Notes: generated by a model not told the origin, from the sequence alone. Positions 34,129 to 42,888 are shown, counted from the first letter of the stretch. The stretch: DNA of 64,000 bases from Sphaerospermopsis torques-reginae ITEP-024 (GCF_019598945.1 NZ_CP080598.1:2666001-2730000); one strand, 5' to 3'. Translations and numbers: made by a program.

Positions 34129-34639
34129 TTTATAAGAAAATGGAGTGAGCCAAAACCACTGAAGCAAAGTATCTGAGCGTGGCGAAGATATTTTGCTGTG
34201 CTAAGGAACAGTGGATGTAGGCGAACGAATTGCCCCTTGAGGGGCAGTCACCATGATGTATGCTACTCTCTCCTTGACAGATTATGCTTTACCCAACAAA
34301 TAACAGCTTGTGAATAACGACAATTAAAATTGTTAACAAAACTTATTTAACTCCCAACGCCCAACCCCGACTCCTACCTTGTGCTTCCTGCCTTCTGAAT
34401 TATCATCTATAAATTTTGAGCATCTAGTCAAATAGCGCGTTAGGATTGATAATACCTGAGAAACTTGCAACAATCATTTACAAGTATTACAACGAAAAGT
34501 AACACTGGTTAATTAACCATAATACCCAATAGCTATTAACCTGATCATAAAAGGTGTCTTATCGCACCTGATCATGGTTATGGGACTTTTCAGAGCAGTC
34601 AGAAAAATTGTAGTAACCTAAAAAAAGGAGAATCGGGGC
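34129..34639. other. Gap upstream of the DUF502 gene
   Basis: Contains a fragment 'gagcgtggcgaagat' (about 34164-34179) related to dispersed repeats, a GGTTAATTAACC perfect palindrome (34507-34518) and two copies of ACCTGATCAT (about 34539-34548 and 34566-34575) around AAAAGGTGTCTTATCGC. The palindrome and the TGATCA repeats are candidates for regulator binding ahead of the DUF502 gene. No gene or RNA recognised. Confidence 0.45.
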
Positions 34640-35350
34640 TTGGTAATTGAACGGCTGAAACAGGACTTAAAAAATGACCTGATTGCTGGTTTGTTGGTAG
34701 TGATTCCCCTAGCAACTACCATCTGGCTGACTATTACTATTGCCAGTTGGGTAGTTAACTTTCTCACCCAAATCCCCAAACAGCTAAATCCCTTTGATGG
34801 TCTACATCCGATATTAGTCAATTTATTGAATTTGCTAGTTGGACTGGCAGTACCACTACTGAGCATCCTAGTCATTGGTTTGATGGCTCGGAATATAGTT
34901 GGTAAGTGGTTGCTAGATTTTGGGGAGAGAATACTGCAAGCTATACCCTTAGCTGGTCAGGTATACAAAACCCTCAAGCAATTATTAGAAACAATACTCA
35001 AAGATTCCAATGGTAAATTTCGCCGTGTCGTTTTATTAGAGTATCCCAGAAAAGGAATTTGGGCGATCGCCTTTGTCACTGGTGCAGTGAGCAGCGATAT
35101 CCAAACCCAGATGAATCAACCAATGTTGAGCGTTTTTATCCCCACCACCCCTAACCCTACCACTGGATGGTATGCAGTAGTACCAGAAACCGAAGTAGTA
35201 AATCTCTCAATGTCCATAGAAGACGCTTTTAAAATAGTAGTCTCTGGTGGTATCGTTGCCTCCAATACTGGCATAGCCCCATTGGTTTTACCAACCGCAG
35301 TGTCAGCGATAGAACCCAAAAATCACGTTATTTCTGTAGAAGAAGCTTGA
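34640..35350 (+). CDS. DUF502 family membrane protein
   Basis: The 236-residue protein is a DUF502 member. Residues about 10-42 (DLIAGLLVVIPLATTIWLTITIASWVVNFL) and 58-88 (LVNLLNLLVGLAVPLLSILVIGLMA) are membrane segments, and RRVVLLEYPRKGIWAIAFVTG and TTPNPTTGWYAVVPE are the conserved soluble motifs. Function is unknown. The frame has no ATG or GTG near its start; TTG 34640 is used, ten bases after AAAGGAG, which decides the start. It is monocistronic, followed by a heptamer STRR (about 35396-35456) before nusB. Confidence 0.85.
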   Translation: MVIERLKQDLKNDLIAGLLVVIPLATTIWLTITIASWVVNFLTQIPKQLNPFDGLHPILVNLLNLLVGLAVPLLSILVIGLMARNIVGKWLLDFGERILQAIPLAGQVYKTLKQLLETILKDSNGKFRRVVLLEYPRKGIWAIAFVTGAVSSDIQTQMNQPMLSVFIPTTPNPTTGWYAVVPETEVVNLSMSIEDAFKIVVSGGIVASNTGIAPLVLPTAVSAIEPKNHVISVEEA

Positions 35351-35395
35351 TCAATTGTCAATTATTGAAGAGGCTTTTTGGTTTATTCAGCATCC

Positions 35396-35456
35396 CCCAA
35401 TTACCCATTACCAATTACCCATTACCAATTACCCATTACCAATTACCCACTACCAA
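35396..35456. repeat. TTACCCA/TTACCAA heptamer STRR
   Basis: Eight to nine units of alternating CAATTACCCATTACC between the DUF502 gene and nusB. Just upstream, 'tttattcagcatccccca' (about 35382-35399) looks like the right end of the MITE family and may be a decayed remnant. Confidence 0.75.
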
Positions 35457-35550
35457 CAGATAATCTAATTGTGAAAATGTGTCAAACTTGATATACTAAT
35501 AAGTTTGCCCCATTTACTTCATTACTTCTTCCCTAACCAGAACCACCATT

Positions 35551-36192
35551 ATGCAACGTCGTAAACCCCAGCAAATAGCCAGAGAACTGGCATTGTTAAG
35601 CCTCAGCCAACTGCCAGTCAACCCCAAAAAATTAGAGAAACTGCCAGATGAACAACTGGTAGCCAAATTAGTTTTGGGTGCAGTCCGCACTTTGACTATA
35701 GAAGTGCAAGACACCCTCAATAATGCGGCCGCAGAACTACAACGCAGTAATGATCGCCTTTTAACGAGCCAAACGCGGGCTTCAGACCTAAATACAGCTA
35801 GAACCATGCTGCAAGAAGCGATCACCTATACCCAGACAGCTATCAATCAATTAGGTACAGCCGTTGATTTTCCAGAATTGATTCAGTTAGCCAATCAAGA
35901 TAAGGAAGTTCGCAATTATGCTAAAGAAATAGTGATCACCGTTGATGAAAACCGCAACGTCCTTGATCAAATAATTTCTGGAGCTTTAGTAGATTGGCAA
36001 GTAACACGACTAGCACAAATAGATCGGGATATCTTACAAATTGCCGTAGCCGAAATGAACTTTATGGGAGTTCCCGCCAGTATTGCCATCAACGAAGCCG
36101 TAGAATTAGCTAAACGCTACAGTGGAGATGAAGGACATCGCTTTATTAATGGTGTTCTCCGTCGTGTTACAGAGCAGAAACAAATAGCATAG
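35551..36192 (+). CDS. nusB: Transcription antitermination factor NusB
   Basis: The 213-residue protein [22 protein letters not shown]... is the long cyanobacterial form of NusB, which binds BoxA RNA with NusE in rRNA antitermination. The N-terminal RNA-binding half and the C-terminal signature [57 protein letters not shown] are intact. The insertion between the halves (about 60-110, helical, Thr/Gln rich) is typical of cyanobacteria. ATG 35551 matches the family start. ftsY follows 211 bases on, after a perfect hairpin. Confidence 0.96.
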   Translation: MQRRKPQQIARELALLSLSQLPVNPKKLEKLPDEQLVAKLVLGAVRTLTIEVQDTLNNAAAELQRSNDRLLTSQTRASDLNTARTMLQEAITYTQTAINQLGTAVDFPELIQLANQDKEVRNYAKEIVITVDENRNVLDQIISGALVDWQVTRLAQIDRDILQIAVAEMNFMGVPASIAINEAVELAKRYSGDEGHRFINGVLRRVTEQKQIA

Positions 36193-36196
36193 AGTG

Positions 36197-36244
36197 ATAT
36201 CCTCACTTCTTCCCGATCTTTGAGTGCGTTAAAAGTGAGGATAT
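36197..36244 (+). terminator. 12-bp perfect hairpin after nusB
   Basis: ATATCCTCACTT (36197-36208) pairs with AAGTGAGGATAT (36233-36244) over a 24-base loop, 4 bases past the nusB stop codon. No T-run follows, so it may stabilise the 3' end or act as a processing site as well as a terminator. Confidence 0.55.
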
Positions 36245-36403
36245 TTGGAAAACTTCCCACCCCGGAAAAAGTGGCAAATTAAATTAAACTGATATAGCAA
36301 GTGACTGGAGACCCTTGACTGGGGACTGGGGACTGGTAGATTACTGTGACTAGCTAACTAATAACTGATAATTGATATCTAATTAACTAATAATATTGCT
36401 GCA

Positions 36404-38068
36404 ATGGTTTTTAATTGGTTCCGCCGTCAACATAACGATTCTTCTCAACCCCCCCAAACACAACCACAGGGGGAAACTCAGCCTACACAAGAAGCACAGC
36501 CAGAACCAGCCGCAGAAACTACACCTGATACTGCGGACCTATTGGCTTATGCTAAAGCTGCTTATAAAAATATTCAGCAAAAACAACAATCTCAGCCCCA
36601 AGAAACTGCACCAGCAGAAGCATCTGTTACTGAAGAAACACCAGAAACAGTTGTTGTAGAGGAAGCAGTTACACCAACCCCAGCAGAAACAACTGCTGTT
36701 ACTGAAGAAAAAGCAGAAACATCTGTAGAGGAAGCAGTTACACCAACACCAGTAGAAACAACCTCTGTTACTGAAGAAACCGCAGAAATATCTGTAGAAG
36801 AAGTAACTGCACCAACATCAGTAGAAGCAACATCTGTTACTGAGGAATTAGAAGTTACTAGCTCAGAAACTCCAGTTAGTGATCAACAACCAGCAACTTT
36901 ATCGTTTTTAGAACGGGCAGCAGCAGAAAGGCAAGCCAAACAGGAAAGATTGATAGCCAGTGCCGTTGAAGTTGCACAACCGGAAACAACACCAACTTCA
37001 ACACCAACTTCAACATCAACTACAACCACACCAGAAACAGCAGCAGAAATTCCCGTCATAGAATTTGATGATGGGTTTGTATGGTCAGCAGAAGTTTTAG
37101 CAGCACAAGGTAGAAAGGCCGAAGATATTTCTATAGAAGAAATTACCTGGTTGAAAAAATTACGCCAAGGTTTAGATAAAACTCGGCGCAATATCCTTAA
37201 CCAACTCAAAGCCATTGTTGGACAAGGACCATTAAATCAAGCTGCTGTAACTGAAATTGAGGCATTACTGCTGCAAGCTGATGTGGGTGTAGAAGCCACA
37301 GATTTGATTATTGATGCTTTACAGCAAAAATTGCGGGATGAAGTTACGCCACCAGAACAGGCGATCGCCTACCTGAAACAAATCCTTCGGGATATGCTAG
37401 ATGCACCAATTGAAGCATCACCCAGATCCAGCTTTGCCCCAGAAAAAGATAACTTAACCATTTGGTTAATTACAGGAGTTAACGGTGCTGGTAAAACTAC
37501 AACAATCGGTAAAATTGCCCATTTAGCCCAAAAATCCGGCTATAACTGCTTAATTGGTGCTGCTGACACTTTCCGGGCTGCTGCTGTAGAACAAGTGAAA
37601 GTTTGGGGAACAAGAAGCGGAGTAGAAGTTATAGCTAATCCTGGGAAGAATACAGATCCAGCCGCCGTGGTATTTGATGCGATCGCCGCCGCCCAGTCAC
37701 GAGGCACGGAATTATTATTAGTAGATACCGCTGGACGACTGCAAAACAAGAAAAACTTAATGGACGAATTAAGTAAAATTCGGCGAATTATTGACAAAAA
37801 AGCCCCAAATGCCCATGTGGAATCTCTCTTAGTTTTAGATTCTACCTTGGGACAAAATGGACTGAGACAAGCTGAAGTATTTTCCCAAGCTGCCCAACTC
37901 AGCGGCGTTGTCTTAACCAAGCTAGATGGTACGGCTAAAGGAGGAGTGGCCTTAGCAGTTGTACAACAGTTAGGTTTGCCCATTCGCTTTATTGGTGCTG
38001 GAGAAGGAATTGAAGATTTACGCCCCTTCTCTAGTTATGAATTTGTCGAAGCACTTTTAAATGGGTAA
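36404..38068 (+). CDS. ftsY: Signal recognition particle receptor FtsY
   Basis: FtsY is the SRP receptor GTPase that delivers ribosomes to SecYEG/YidC. The 554-residue protein has an acidic Pro/Thr/Glu-rich A domain (about 1-220) and NG domain (about 250-554) with GVNGAGKTTTIGKIA (G1), DTFRAAAVEQ, LVDTAGRLQNKKNLM (G3), TKLDGTAKGG (G4) and GEGIEDLRPF. The A domain contains three roughly 23-residue tandem repeats (EEAVTPTPxETTxVTEExAE type, about residues 84-152), encoded by DNA at about 36655-36862. MVFNWFRR at the start is the amphipathic membrane-targeting motif seen in FtsY. The A domain of cyanobacteria varies in length, so the repeat region should be polymorphic. Yid C and Jag, which act in the same pathway, are in the window at 57-59 kb. 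Confidence 0.97.
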   Translation: MVFNWFRRQHNDSSQPPQTQPQGETQPTQEAQPEPAAETTPDTADLLAYAKAAYKNIQQKQQSQPQETAPAEASVTEETPETVVVEEAVTPTPAETTAVTEEKAETSVEEAVTPTPVETTSVTEETAEISVEEVTAPTSVEATSVTEELEVTSSETPVSDQQPATLSFLERAAAERQAKQERLIASAVEVAQPETTPTSTPTSTSTTTTPETAAEIPVIEFDDGFVWSAEVLAAQGRKAEDISIEEITWLKKLRQGLDKTRRNILNQLKAIVGQGPLNQAAVTEIEALLLQADVGVEATDLIIDALQQKLRDEVTPPEQAIAYLKQILRDMLDAPIEASPRSSFAPEKDNLTIWLITGVNGAGKTTTIGKIAHLAQKSGYNCLIGAADTFRAAAVEQVKVWGTRSGVEVIANPGKNTDPAAVVFDAIAAAQSRGTELLLVDTAGRLQNKKNLMDELSKIRRIIDKKAPNAHVESLLVLDSTLGQNGLRQAEVFSQAAQLSGVVLTKLDGTAKGGVALAVVQQLGLPIRFIGAGEGIEDLRPFSSYEFVEALLNG

Positions 38069-38249
38069 TTGGTGATTGGTGATTGGTGATTGGGAAACAT
38101 AAAATTGATTACCCAGTCACCAGTCCCCAGTCACCAGTCCCTTGCAGTCCCATAAATTAAAATAATTCTTTTTTTTTACAAAAAATGGCCAACTTCTGGT
38201 AGAATTGCACACTAAAGCTATTTTTATCACTGCCCAAGGAGTTTATCTA

Positions 38250-38324
38250 ATGCAGCACCAAGGTTCATGGATGACTGTAAAAGGTATTCACACACAAGTG
38301 GATGAGTGTCAACAAAGTAGCTAA
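38250..38324 (+). CDS. Candidate small protein (24 residues)
   Basis: ATG 38250 opens a 24-codon frame starting MQHQGSWMTVKGIHT and ending CQQSS, with AAGGAG 8 bases before the start, and a TTTACA/TAGAAT-like promoter about 50 bases upstream (near 38174 and 38198). It lies 180 bases beyond ftsY in a 1.05-kb gap without other genes. Family unknown; it could encode a short peptide or be chance. The good ribosome site and promoter are the only evidence. Confidence 0.4.
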   Translation: MQHQGSWMTVKGIHTQVDECQQSS

Positions 38325-39122
38325 TGACTCCTAACTTGGTTATCAGGTTCTACTGGCAAAATTACATATAAATACTCTTTCTTGACCATTTACAGATGTA
38401 AATTATCATGGTTTAACTAAAACACTCGATATAGGTTTTGGTTGAAAGATTCCAGAGTATCCTGAGTCTAGGTTCTATTTCTTATAGATTCTATATCTTT
38501 TGTCTTGAGCTAAATTGCATATTTAGCCATTCAAAATTTCATAGCTAATCAACTGGATACAGAAACTTGGTAAGTAGGGTTTGCTAAATAAATCCGAAAA
38601 CTTTACAGGTAAAGGGTTTTAGCTATTTTGACTTTCAAAAAGTACAAGCTTTTATGAGGTGGCAACTGAAAAACCTTGCACTTAATTCCTACTTAAAGAA
38701 AAAATCGTTGCTATCCAGAACACCTTAGCCATCAAGCACTTTCAAATCCATTAACTTAAAAATCTCCAGACTTACTCTATAAGTGTAAGAGATGAATCTG
38801 ATCACAAAAAAGCTTTATTTCCCAAGATATATGAAATACTAATTAAGACATGAAAAAATTATAAGCCGTCTGTAGCGTTATCAAAATTACTGTTTTATAC
38901 TAGACAGGGTTTAACTAAAAATACAATGACCGGAAACTCCTGATAAATGGCAAACAATAAAACCAGCAAATGCAATACTGTTCAAAATTACATCTTCAAT
39001 CTTTCTACTCTTGCTAAAATGACTAATCTTGTCGAATATGATTGAGCAACACTAAATAAAAAATTGCTCATAAATCATCAATCTGCCATCTGTTAATATC
39101 AAATGCAATAGTATATTTACCT
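38325..39122. other. Long AT-rich gap ahead of the PP2C gene
   Basis: Apart from a decayed MITE end (38576-38695) the 800 bases contain no recognisable gene. The frame 38947-39045 (33 codons, MANNKTSKCNTVQ...) lacks a ribosome site. AT-rich DNA with several TATAAT-like boxes (e.g. near 38895) may hold the promoter of the PP2C gene, whose start is 1.05 kb from ftsY. Confidence 0.4.
38576..38695. mobile_element. Decayed MITE end
   Basis: Starts TAGGGTTTGCTAAATAAAT and continues with 'aaactttacaggtaaagg', 'aaagtacaagcttt' and 'ctgaaaaaccttgcactt', which align in order to the reverse complement of the right part of copies A and B. The other terminus was not found, so it is an old or half element. 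Confidence 0.55.
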
Positions 39123-40505
39123 GTGTCTCAAGTTCCTTCTCACTCCACCGAAATTAATAGTAGTGCCACCACAGATGTCACTCCAGTTGTGGCACTGAAA
39201 GAACTTGTGGCTAGACTGCATCGGGAACAGAACAAAATTCAAGATTTGCTGAGTTCTTTAGGATTTGCTCTCAGAAGTTTCAATAATTTGAATCAGTTTT
39301 TGGAACTGATTCCTCTCATGGCCACCAGAGTTACCGATGCTGAAGGTAGCGCCCTATTTCTCTATAAACCAAATGGTCAAATTAGGTTAGAGCAGCTACA
39401 TTGGCAGGATAGTCAACAACGGAAAATTATCCGCAAAGCCCTAGAAAATGCTACAAGTAAAATTACACTGTTACCTAATTCTGCACCACTGACAACCACA
39501 GGAATTTTAGATGCTCAGATGCATCAATATTTAGGACCAGATGTGCAGATTTTTGGTACAGCAATTATAGTTAAACATACAGAAAGGGGATGGCTTTATG
39601 TTTTAAGCCGTGATCCAGAATATAGTTGGACAGAAACTAGACAAAAGTTAGTCAGGTTAGTTGCAGATCAAACAGCCGTAGCTATTGACAACGATGAACT
39701 AGCAGTAGAATTGAGGAAAAAAGAACGATTAGATCAAGAATTAGAAATTGGTGCTGAGATTCAACGGCGACTTTTACCGCGTCAATGTCCTAATGTTCCT
39801 GGTGCTGTTTTGGCCGCACGTTGTAAACCGGCTAATCGTGTGGGTGGAGATTATTATGATTTTATTCCCACAAATCATAATCAGTTTAAATCTAATCTTA
39901 ATAGCAGTAAAGAAGATGCCCGTTGGGCTTTGGTAATTGGGGATGTGATGGGTAAAGGTGTTCCTGCTGGTTTAATTATGACCATGTTGCGAGGAATGCT
40001 CAGAGGTGAAGTATTACATGGTAATTCTGCGGCGGGAATTTTGCAAAATTTGAATCGTGTGATGTATGCTGATTTGGAAAATTCCCACCGGTTTGTCACT
40101 TTGTTTTATTCAGAATATAATCCCCGTACAAGATTGTTATCTTATAGTAATGCAGCACATAATCCGCCTTTGTGGTGGCACGCGGCTACTAAAACAGTGA
40201 CGAGATTGGATACTATGGGGATGTTGATTGGTTTGGATGCAAATAGTCAATATGAGAATGGGGAAGCACAATTAGAACCAGGGGATACAGTTATTTATTA
40301 TACAGATGGTTTAACGGATGCGGCGGCGGCTGGTGGCGATCGCTTTGATGAAGATAATTTTGTGACTTCGTTTAATGCTGCTTGTCGTTATTGCAATGGA
40401 CCCCAGGAAATTGTTGATTATTTGTTTGATAAGGTTCAGGATTTTATCGGTTCTGAACGACAAAATACTGATGATATGACTTTGGTGGTTTTACAAATTT
40501 TGTGA
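39123..40505 (+). CDS. GAF-domain PP2C-type (SpoIIE/RsbU-like) phosphatase
   Basis: The 460-residue protein has a helical N-terminus, a GAF-like sensor (about 50-195) and a PP2C domain (about 215-460) with GGDYYDF, VIGDVMGKGVPAGLIMTMLRGMLRG, SYSNAAHNPPL, VIYYTDGLTDAA and the terminal DDMTLVVLQI motif. Such phosphatases act on anti-sigma-factor antagonists in partner switching. No antagonist or anti-sigma gene is adjacent, so the partner is unlinked. Start GTG 39123 (MSQVPSHSTE): no ATG is available upstream in frame. Metal-binding Asp residues all appear to be present. Confidence 0.9.
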   Translation: MSQVPSHSTEINSSATTDVTPVVALKELVARLHREQNKIQDLLSSLGFALRSFNNLNQFLELIPLMATRVTDAEGSALFLYKPNGQIRLEQLHWQDSQQRKIIRKALENATSKITLLPNSAPLTTTGILDAQMHQYLGPDVQIFGTAIIVKHTERGWLYVLSRDPEYSWTETRQKLVRLVADQTAVAIDNDELAVELRKKERLDQELEIGAEIQRRLLPRQCPNVPGAVLAARCKPANRVGGDYYDFIPTNHNQFKSNLNSSKEDARWALVIGDVMGKGVPAGLIMTMLRGMLRGEVLHGNSAAGILQNLNRVMYADLENSHRFVTLFYSEYNPRTRLLSYSNAAHNPPLWWHAATKTVTRLDTMGMLIGLDANSQYENGEAQLEPGDTVIYYTDGLTDAAAAGGDRFDEDNFVTSFNAACRYCNGPQEIVDYLFDKVQDFIGSERQNTDDMTLVVLQIL

Positions 40506-40527
40506 TTACAGGAGGAGTCGTAGGGGC

Positions 40528-40585
40528 GAAGCATTCGGAAAACAACCTTGGACAAAAATTGATAATTTATCGCCCGAATGCTGAT
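40528..40585. repeat. GCATTCGG inverted dispersed repeat
   Basis: GCATTCGG (40531-40538) and CCGAATGC (40574-40581) flank 'aaaacaaccttggacaaaaattgataatttatcgc'. This matches a common cyanobacterial dispersed element ('gtaggggcgaagcattcgg...'). A second element 'ggagtcaggagaatggc' with 'cgccacgcttc' follows (about 40617-40647) and recurs in inverted orientation near 59166-59200. Confidence 0.65.
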
Positions 40586-40655
40586 GCTTCCAGCACGCTT
40601 CGCGAACGCCCGTACAGGAGTCAGGAGAATGGCTAACGCCACGCTTCTAAACTCA

Positions 40656-40686
40656 TTGGTCAATTGGACAGATATTCAGTTATAAT
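40656..40686 (+). promoter_or_regulatory. Probable promoter of the PSRP-3 gene
   Basis: TATAAT (40681-40686) preceded by TTGGTC (40656-40661) with 19-base spacing, 53 bases upstream of the PSRP-3 start. The -35 fit is weak and the spacing long, so this is a candidate only. Confidence 0.4.
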
Positions 40687-40738
40687 AAATGGTCGCAAAC
40701 ATTAGTAAGTTATAGCCGGATTTGTCCCGGAGGTACGA

Positions 40739-41041
40739 TTGACCACAAAATTTATCTTAAAAATTCTCTGGTTAGATGAGAATGTAGCCTTAGCAGTTGA
40801 TCAGGTTGTTGGTAAAGGCACAAGCCCCTTAACTAAATACTTCTTCTGGCCTCGTAATGATGCGTGGGAAGAACTTAAAAAAGAGTTAGAATCCAAACAC
40901 TGGATTACTGATATTGATCGCGTTGAGTTGCTCAACAAAGCAACTGAAGTGATTAACTACTGGCAAGAAGAAGGCAGAAACCGCCCAATGGCAGAAGCGC
41001 AGTTGAAGTTTCCTGAAGTTGCCTTTACAGGTAGCGCCTGA
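40739..41041 (+). CDS. Ribosomal protein PSRP-3 / Ycf65
   Basis: The 100-residue protein [22 protein letters not shown]... is PSRP-3 (Ycf65), a small-subunit ribosomal protein restricted to plastids and cyanobacteria. [28 protein letters not shown] and [15 protein letters not shown] are diagnostic. The start is TTG 40739 with GGAGG 5 bases upstream (40729-40733); no ATG/GTG is available in frame. It is monocistronic. Neighbours are regulatory genes and a pseudogene, so it has no ribosomal-protein operon here. Confidence 0.95.
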   Translation: MTTKFILKILWLDENVALAVDQVVGKGTSPLTKYFFWPRNDAWEELKKELESKHWITDIDRVELLNKATEVINYWQEEGRNRPMAEAQLKFPEVAFTGSA

Positions 41042-41051
41042 TTGTTTTAAT

Positions 41052-41096
41052 TTGGTGATTGGTAATTGGTAATTGGTAATTGGTAATTATCAATTA
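41052..41096. repeat. TTGGTAA heptamer STRR
   Basis: Five to six TTGGTGA/TTGGTAA units lie directly after the PSRP-3 gene and just outside the stop of the WD40 pseudogene. Confidence 0.75.
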
Positions 41097-41562
41097 CTAC
41101 CCAGTCCCGATTTTCCAATTTTTCCATATTTTAATGGTTTTGTCTCTACTACCAGTAGCAATTATTTGGGAATCAGGACTAAGTGCCACTGTAGATACTG
41201 AGTTAAAATGATCTACAAGAGTTGCTATTTTTGTCTTGGTGCTGATATGCCAAAGTTTGATGGTTTTATACCAACTGCAACTAATTAGGGTTTTTCCATC
41301 GGCGCTAAAAGCTCATACTGCTACTGACCAGGAATGTCCTAAAAGTGTGCTAATTATTTCACCAGTATTAACATTCCATAATTTAATGGTGTTATCATCG
41401 CTACCTGTTGCTAAAATCTCTCCGTTGGGACTAAAGGCAACTGCTAAAACTGTCCTTGTATGCTCTAAAAGGGTTGTTAACAAGTTATAGGGACGGTTTT
41501 TTTGGTTTTTGGTCTGTTTGTAATTGCCATAGACGCACTGTGCGATCGCAACTATAACTAGC
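41097..41562 (-). pseudogene. WD40-repeat protein remnant, broken
   Basis: Reading the minus strand gives three WD40 blades in order: LLEHTRTVLAVAFSPNGEI...TGSDDNTIKLWN, LGHSWSVAV(stop)AFSADGKTL...YKTIKLWH and LVDHFNSVSTVALSPDSQI...TGSRDKTIKIW, ending at TAG near 41097. The second blade has an in-frame stop where Trp is expected (TGA for TGG). A fourth fragment, CDRTVRLWQLQTDQKP, lies upstream in another frame, so a frameshift occurs near 41495. The 5' end is cut by a MITE at 41563, and I find no WD40 coding beyond it. Intact WD40 proteins in Nostocales are commonly longer, often with kinase or NACHT parts. This copy is non-functional. Confidence 0.8.
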
Positions 41563-41786
41563 TAGGGGTTGCTGAAAAAGTCTTTTCGTTAGGAGTTAGG
41601 AGTCAGGAGTTAGGAGTCAGGAGTCAGGAGTCAGGAGGAGGTTTGAAAATTTCTTTACTATCTCTAGAAATCCAAAAAAATGCACACTTTTTCAGGTATA
41701 CCCTTGAAAACCCTTGCACTTTTTTCCTTTTTATCAGCCTGTAACCTTTGTTCTATCTGGGTTTTACATTTATTCAGCAAGCCCTA
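41563..41786. mobile_element. MITE-like element, copy B (224 bp) with nested STRR
   Basis: Ends TAGGGGTTGCTGAAAAAGTC and CATTTATTCAGCAAGCCCTA are inverted repeats flush with TA on both sides; the body aligns with copy A (14484-14680). The 27-base size increase comes from a TTAGGAGTCAGGAGTC-type heptamer array (about 41589-41640), positioned where copy A has 'gaggcagggaacag'. It disrupts the 5' side of the WD40 remnant. No transposase is in the window, so it would depend on one in trans. Confidence 0.78.
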
Positions 41787-42110
41787 GCTAATATATCATT
41801 TTTAGGACTTGAGAAAACAGAAAAAGAAATAAATAAAGATGAGGAAGATATTTAATAATGATGATTTAAATGTATTTTTGTCTGAATCAGGATGTCCAGG
41901 ATTTAAGGATTTACAGGATGGGAATTTTTAAGAGTTTCAAAAAGTCCAGGGCATGATAATATAAAGAGTTACAGGATTTACATTTTAGTTCTTGCCAGGT
42001 TGAATGTTAAATAATTGTGATGGGGTGTTTCTCTGGAATACCCATGTTTGATAAACTTGACATACGAAATTTTATTAAATTAATTTAATAAAGATTGATG
42101 GAGATTTGAA
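41787..42110. other. Gap upstream of the unrecognised two-gene unit
   Basis: Contains a copy of the 'ttgtctgaatcaggat...caggatttaaggatttacaggat' dispersed repeat (about 41878-41921) and AT-rich DNA. The start of the next gene is set by GATGGAG (about 42096-42102). No further gene seen. Confidence 0.5.
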
Positions 42111-42884
42111 TTGACAGAATATAGAATTAGACTACAAGCAAATGAGATTAAGCCCAGGTTGCAACTTCTAAAAAAGAAAGCTTTATTTATAGAACCTAAG
42201 TTAGCAGCTAGGATTAATGAAATTGGAACTACACTATCTAAATATAAAAACGAAATTTTGGAGAAAAAACGGTTTTTAATAGACTTTCTGAATGAATTTT
42301 ATTACGATATTCAAACTTATCTACATACAATCCAACCACTTTTAAAGTTATCGCCAGCAGAAAGAGAAAAATTTTGCCAGCAAAAGAATATATCTGTAAC
42401 TGAGTATTATTGGTATACGGTAATCTTGCCTAAGTGGTTGAGTCAAGAAGATCCAAAATTTTCTTACTGGGTTGAAAAACTTATACAAGAAGAGTATACT
42501 GGTAATGATGAAGATTTAATTTTTAATTTGACTAAAACTATCAACTCTAGAACTGATGGGAGTGCTTCAAATCGTTACATTCTAGATTTATCTATGGCTA
42601 CAGATTTACTTGTTAGTCATGTTCCTAGTACACTTGAGCCTGTTTTTGTTCAGCTTACGGGTATTTCTAACCTGCGGGATGGACAACCTAACCCTGATTT
42701 TTTGAATAAGCAGCAGCGATGGAATAACACTCTATCATGTTGGGGTATTAAACGGGCTTTATTAGTTGCTCATGATGCTCAAGTGAACAGTCCAAACCAT
42801 CTACTCAAGTTAGCTGATGTTATGCTAAAAGAGAGTAGCGATCGCCCAAATAATTTTATTACTGTTATACCCTTCCCTGGATAG
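42111..42884 (+). CDS. Unrecognised protein, first of a two-gene unit
   Basis: A 257-residue soluble protein of unknown function. Start is TTG 42111, nine bases after ATGGAG. Residues 1-115 are helical and basic (RLQLLKKKALFIEPKLAARINEIG, ...ILEKKRFLIDFLNEFYYDIQTYLHTIQPLLKLS). The second half has DLSMATDLLVSH, STLEPVFVQLTGISNLRDGQP, QQRWNNTLSCWGIKRALLVAHDAQ and ends FITVIPFPG. The VFVQLT strand followed by KQQRWxxTLxxWGIKRALLV resembles nuclease-like or sensor domains at most loosely; I do not assign a fold. The next gene starts 4 bases after its stop, so they form a unit. HicBA lies downstream. Confidence 0.6.
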   Translation: MTEYRIRLQANEIKPRLQLLKKKALFIEPKLAARINEIGTTLSKYKNEILEKKRFLIDFLNEFYYDIQTYLHTIQPLLKLSPAEREKFCQQKNISVTEYYWYTVILPKWLSQEDPKFSYWVEKLIQEEYTGNDEDLIFNLTKTINSRTDGSASNRYILDLSMATDLLVSHVPSTLEPVFVQLTGISNLRDGQPNPDFLNKQQRWNNTLSCWGIKRALLVAHDAQVNSPNHLLKLADVMLKESSDRPNNFITVIPFPG

Positions 42885-42888
42885 TATT

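Noticed and set aside
38947..39045. 32-residue frame starting MANNKTSKCN before the PP2C gene
   Set aside because: No Shine-Dalgarno, composition like surrounding AT-rich DNA.
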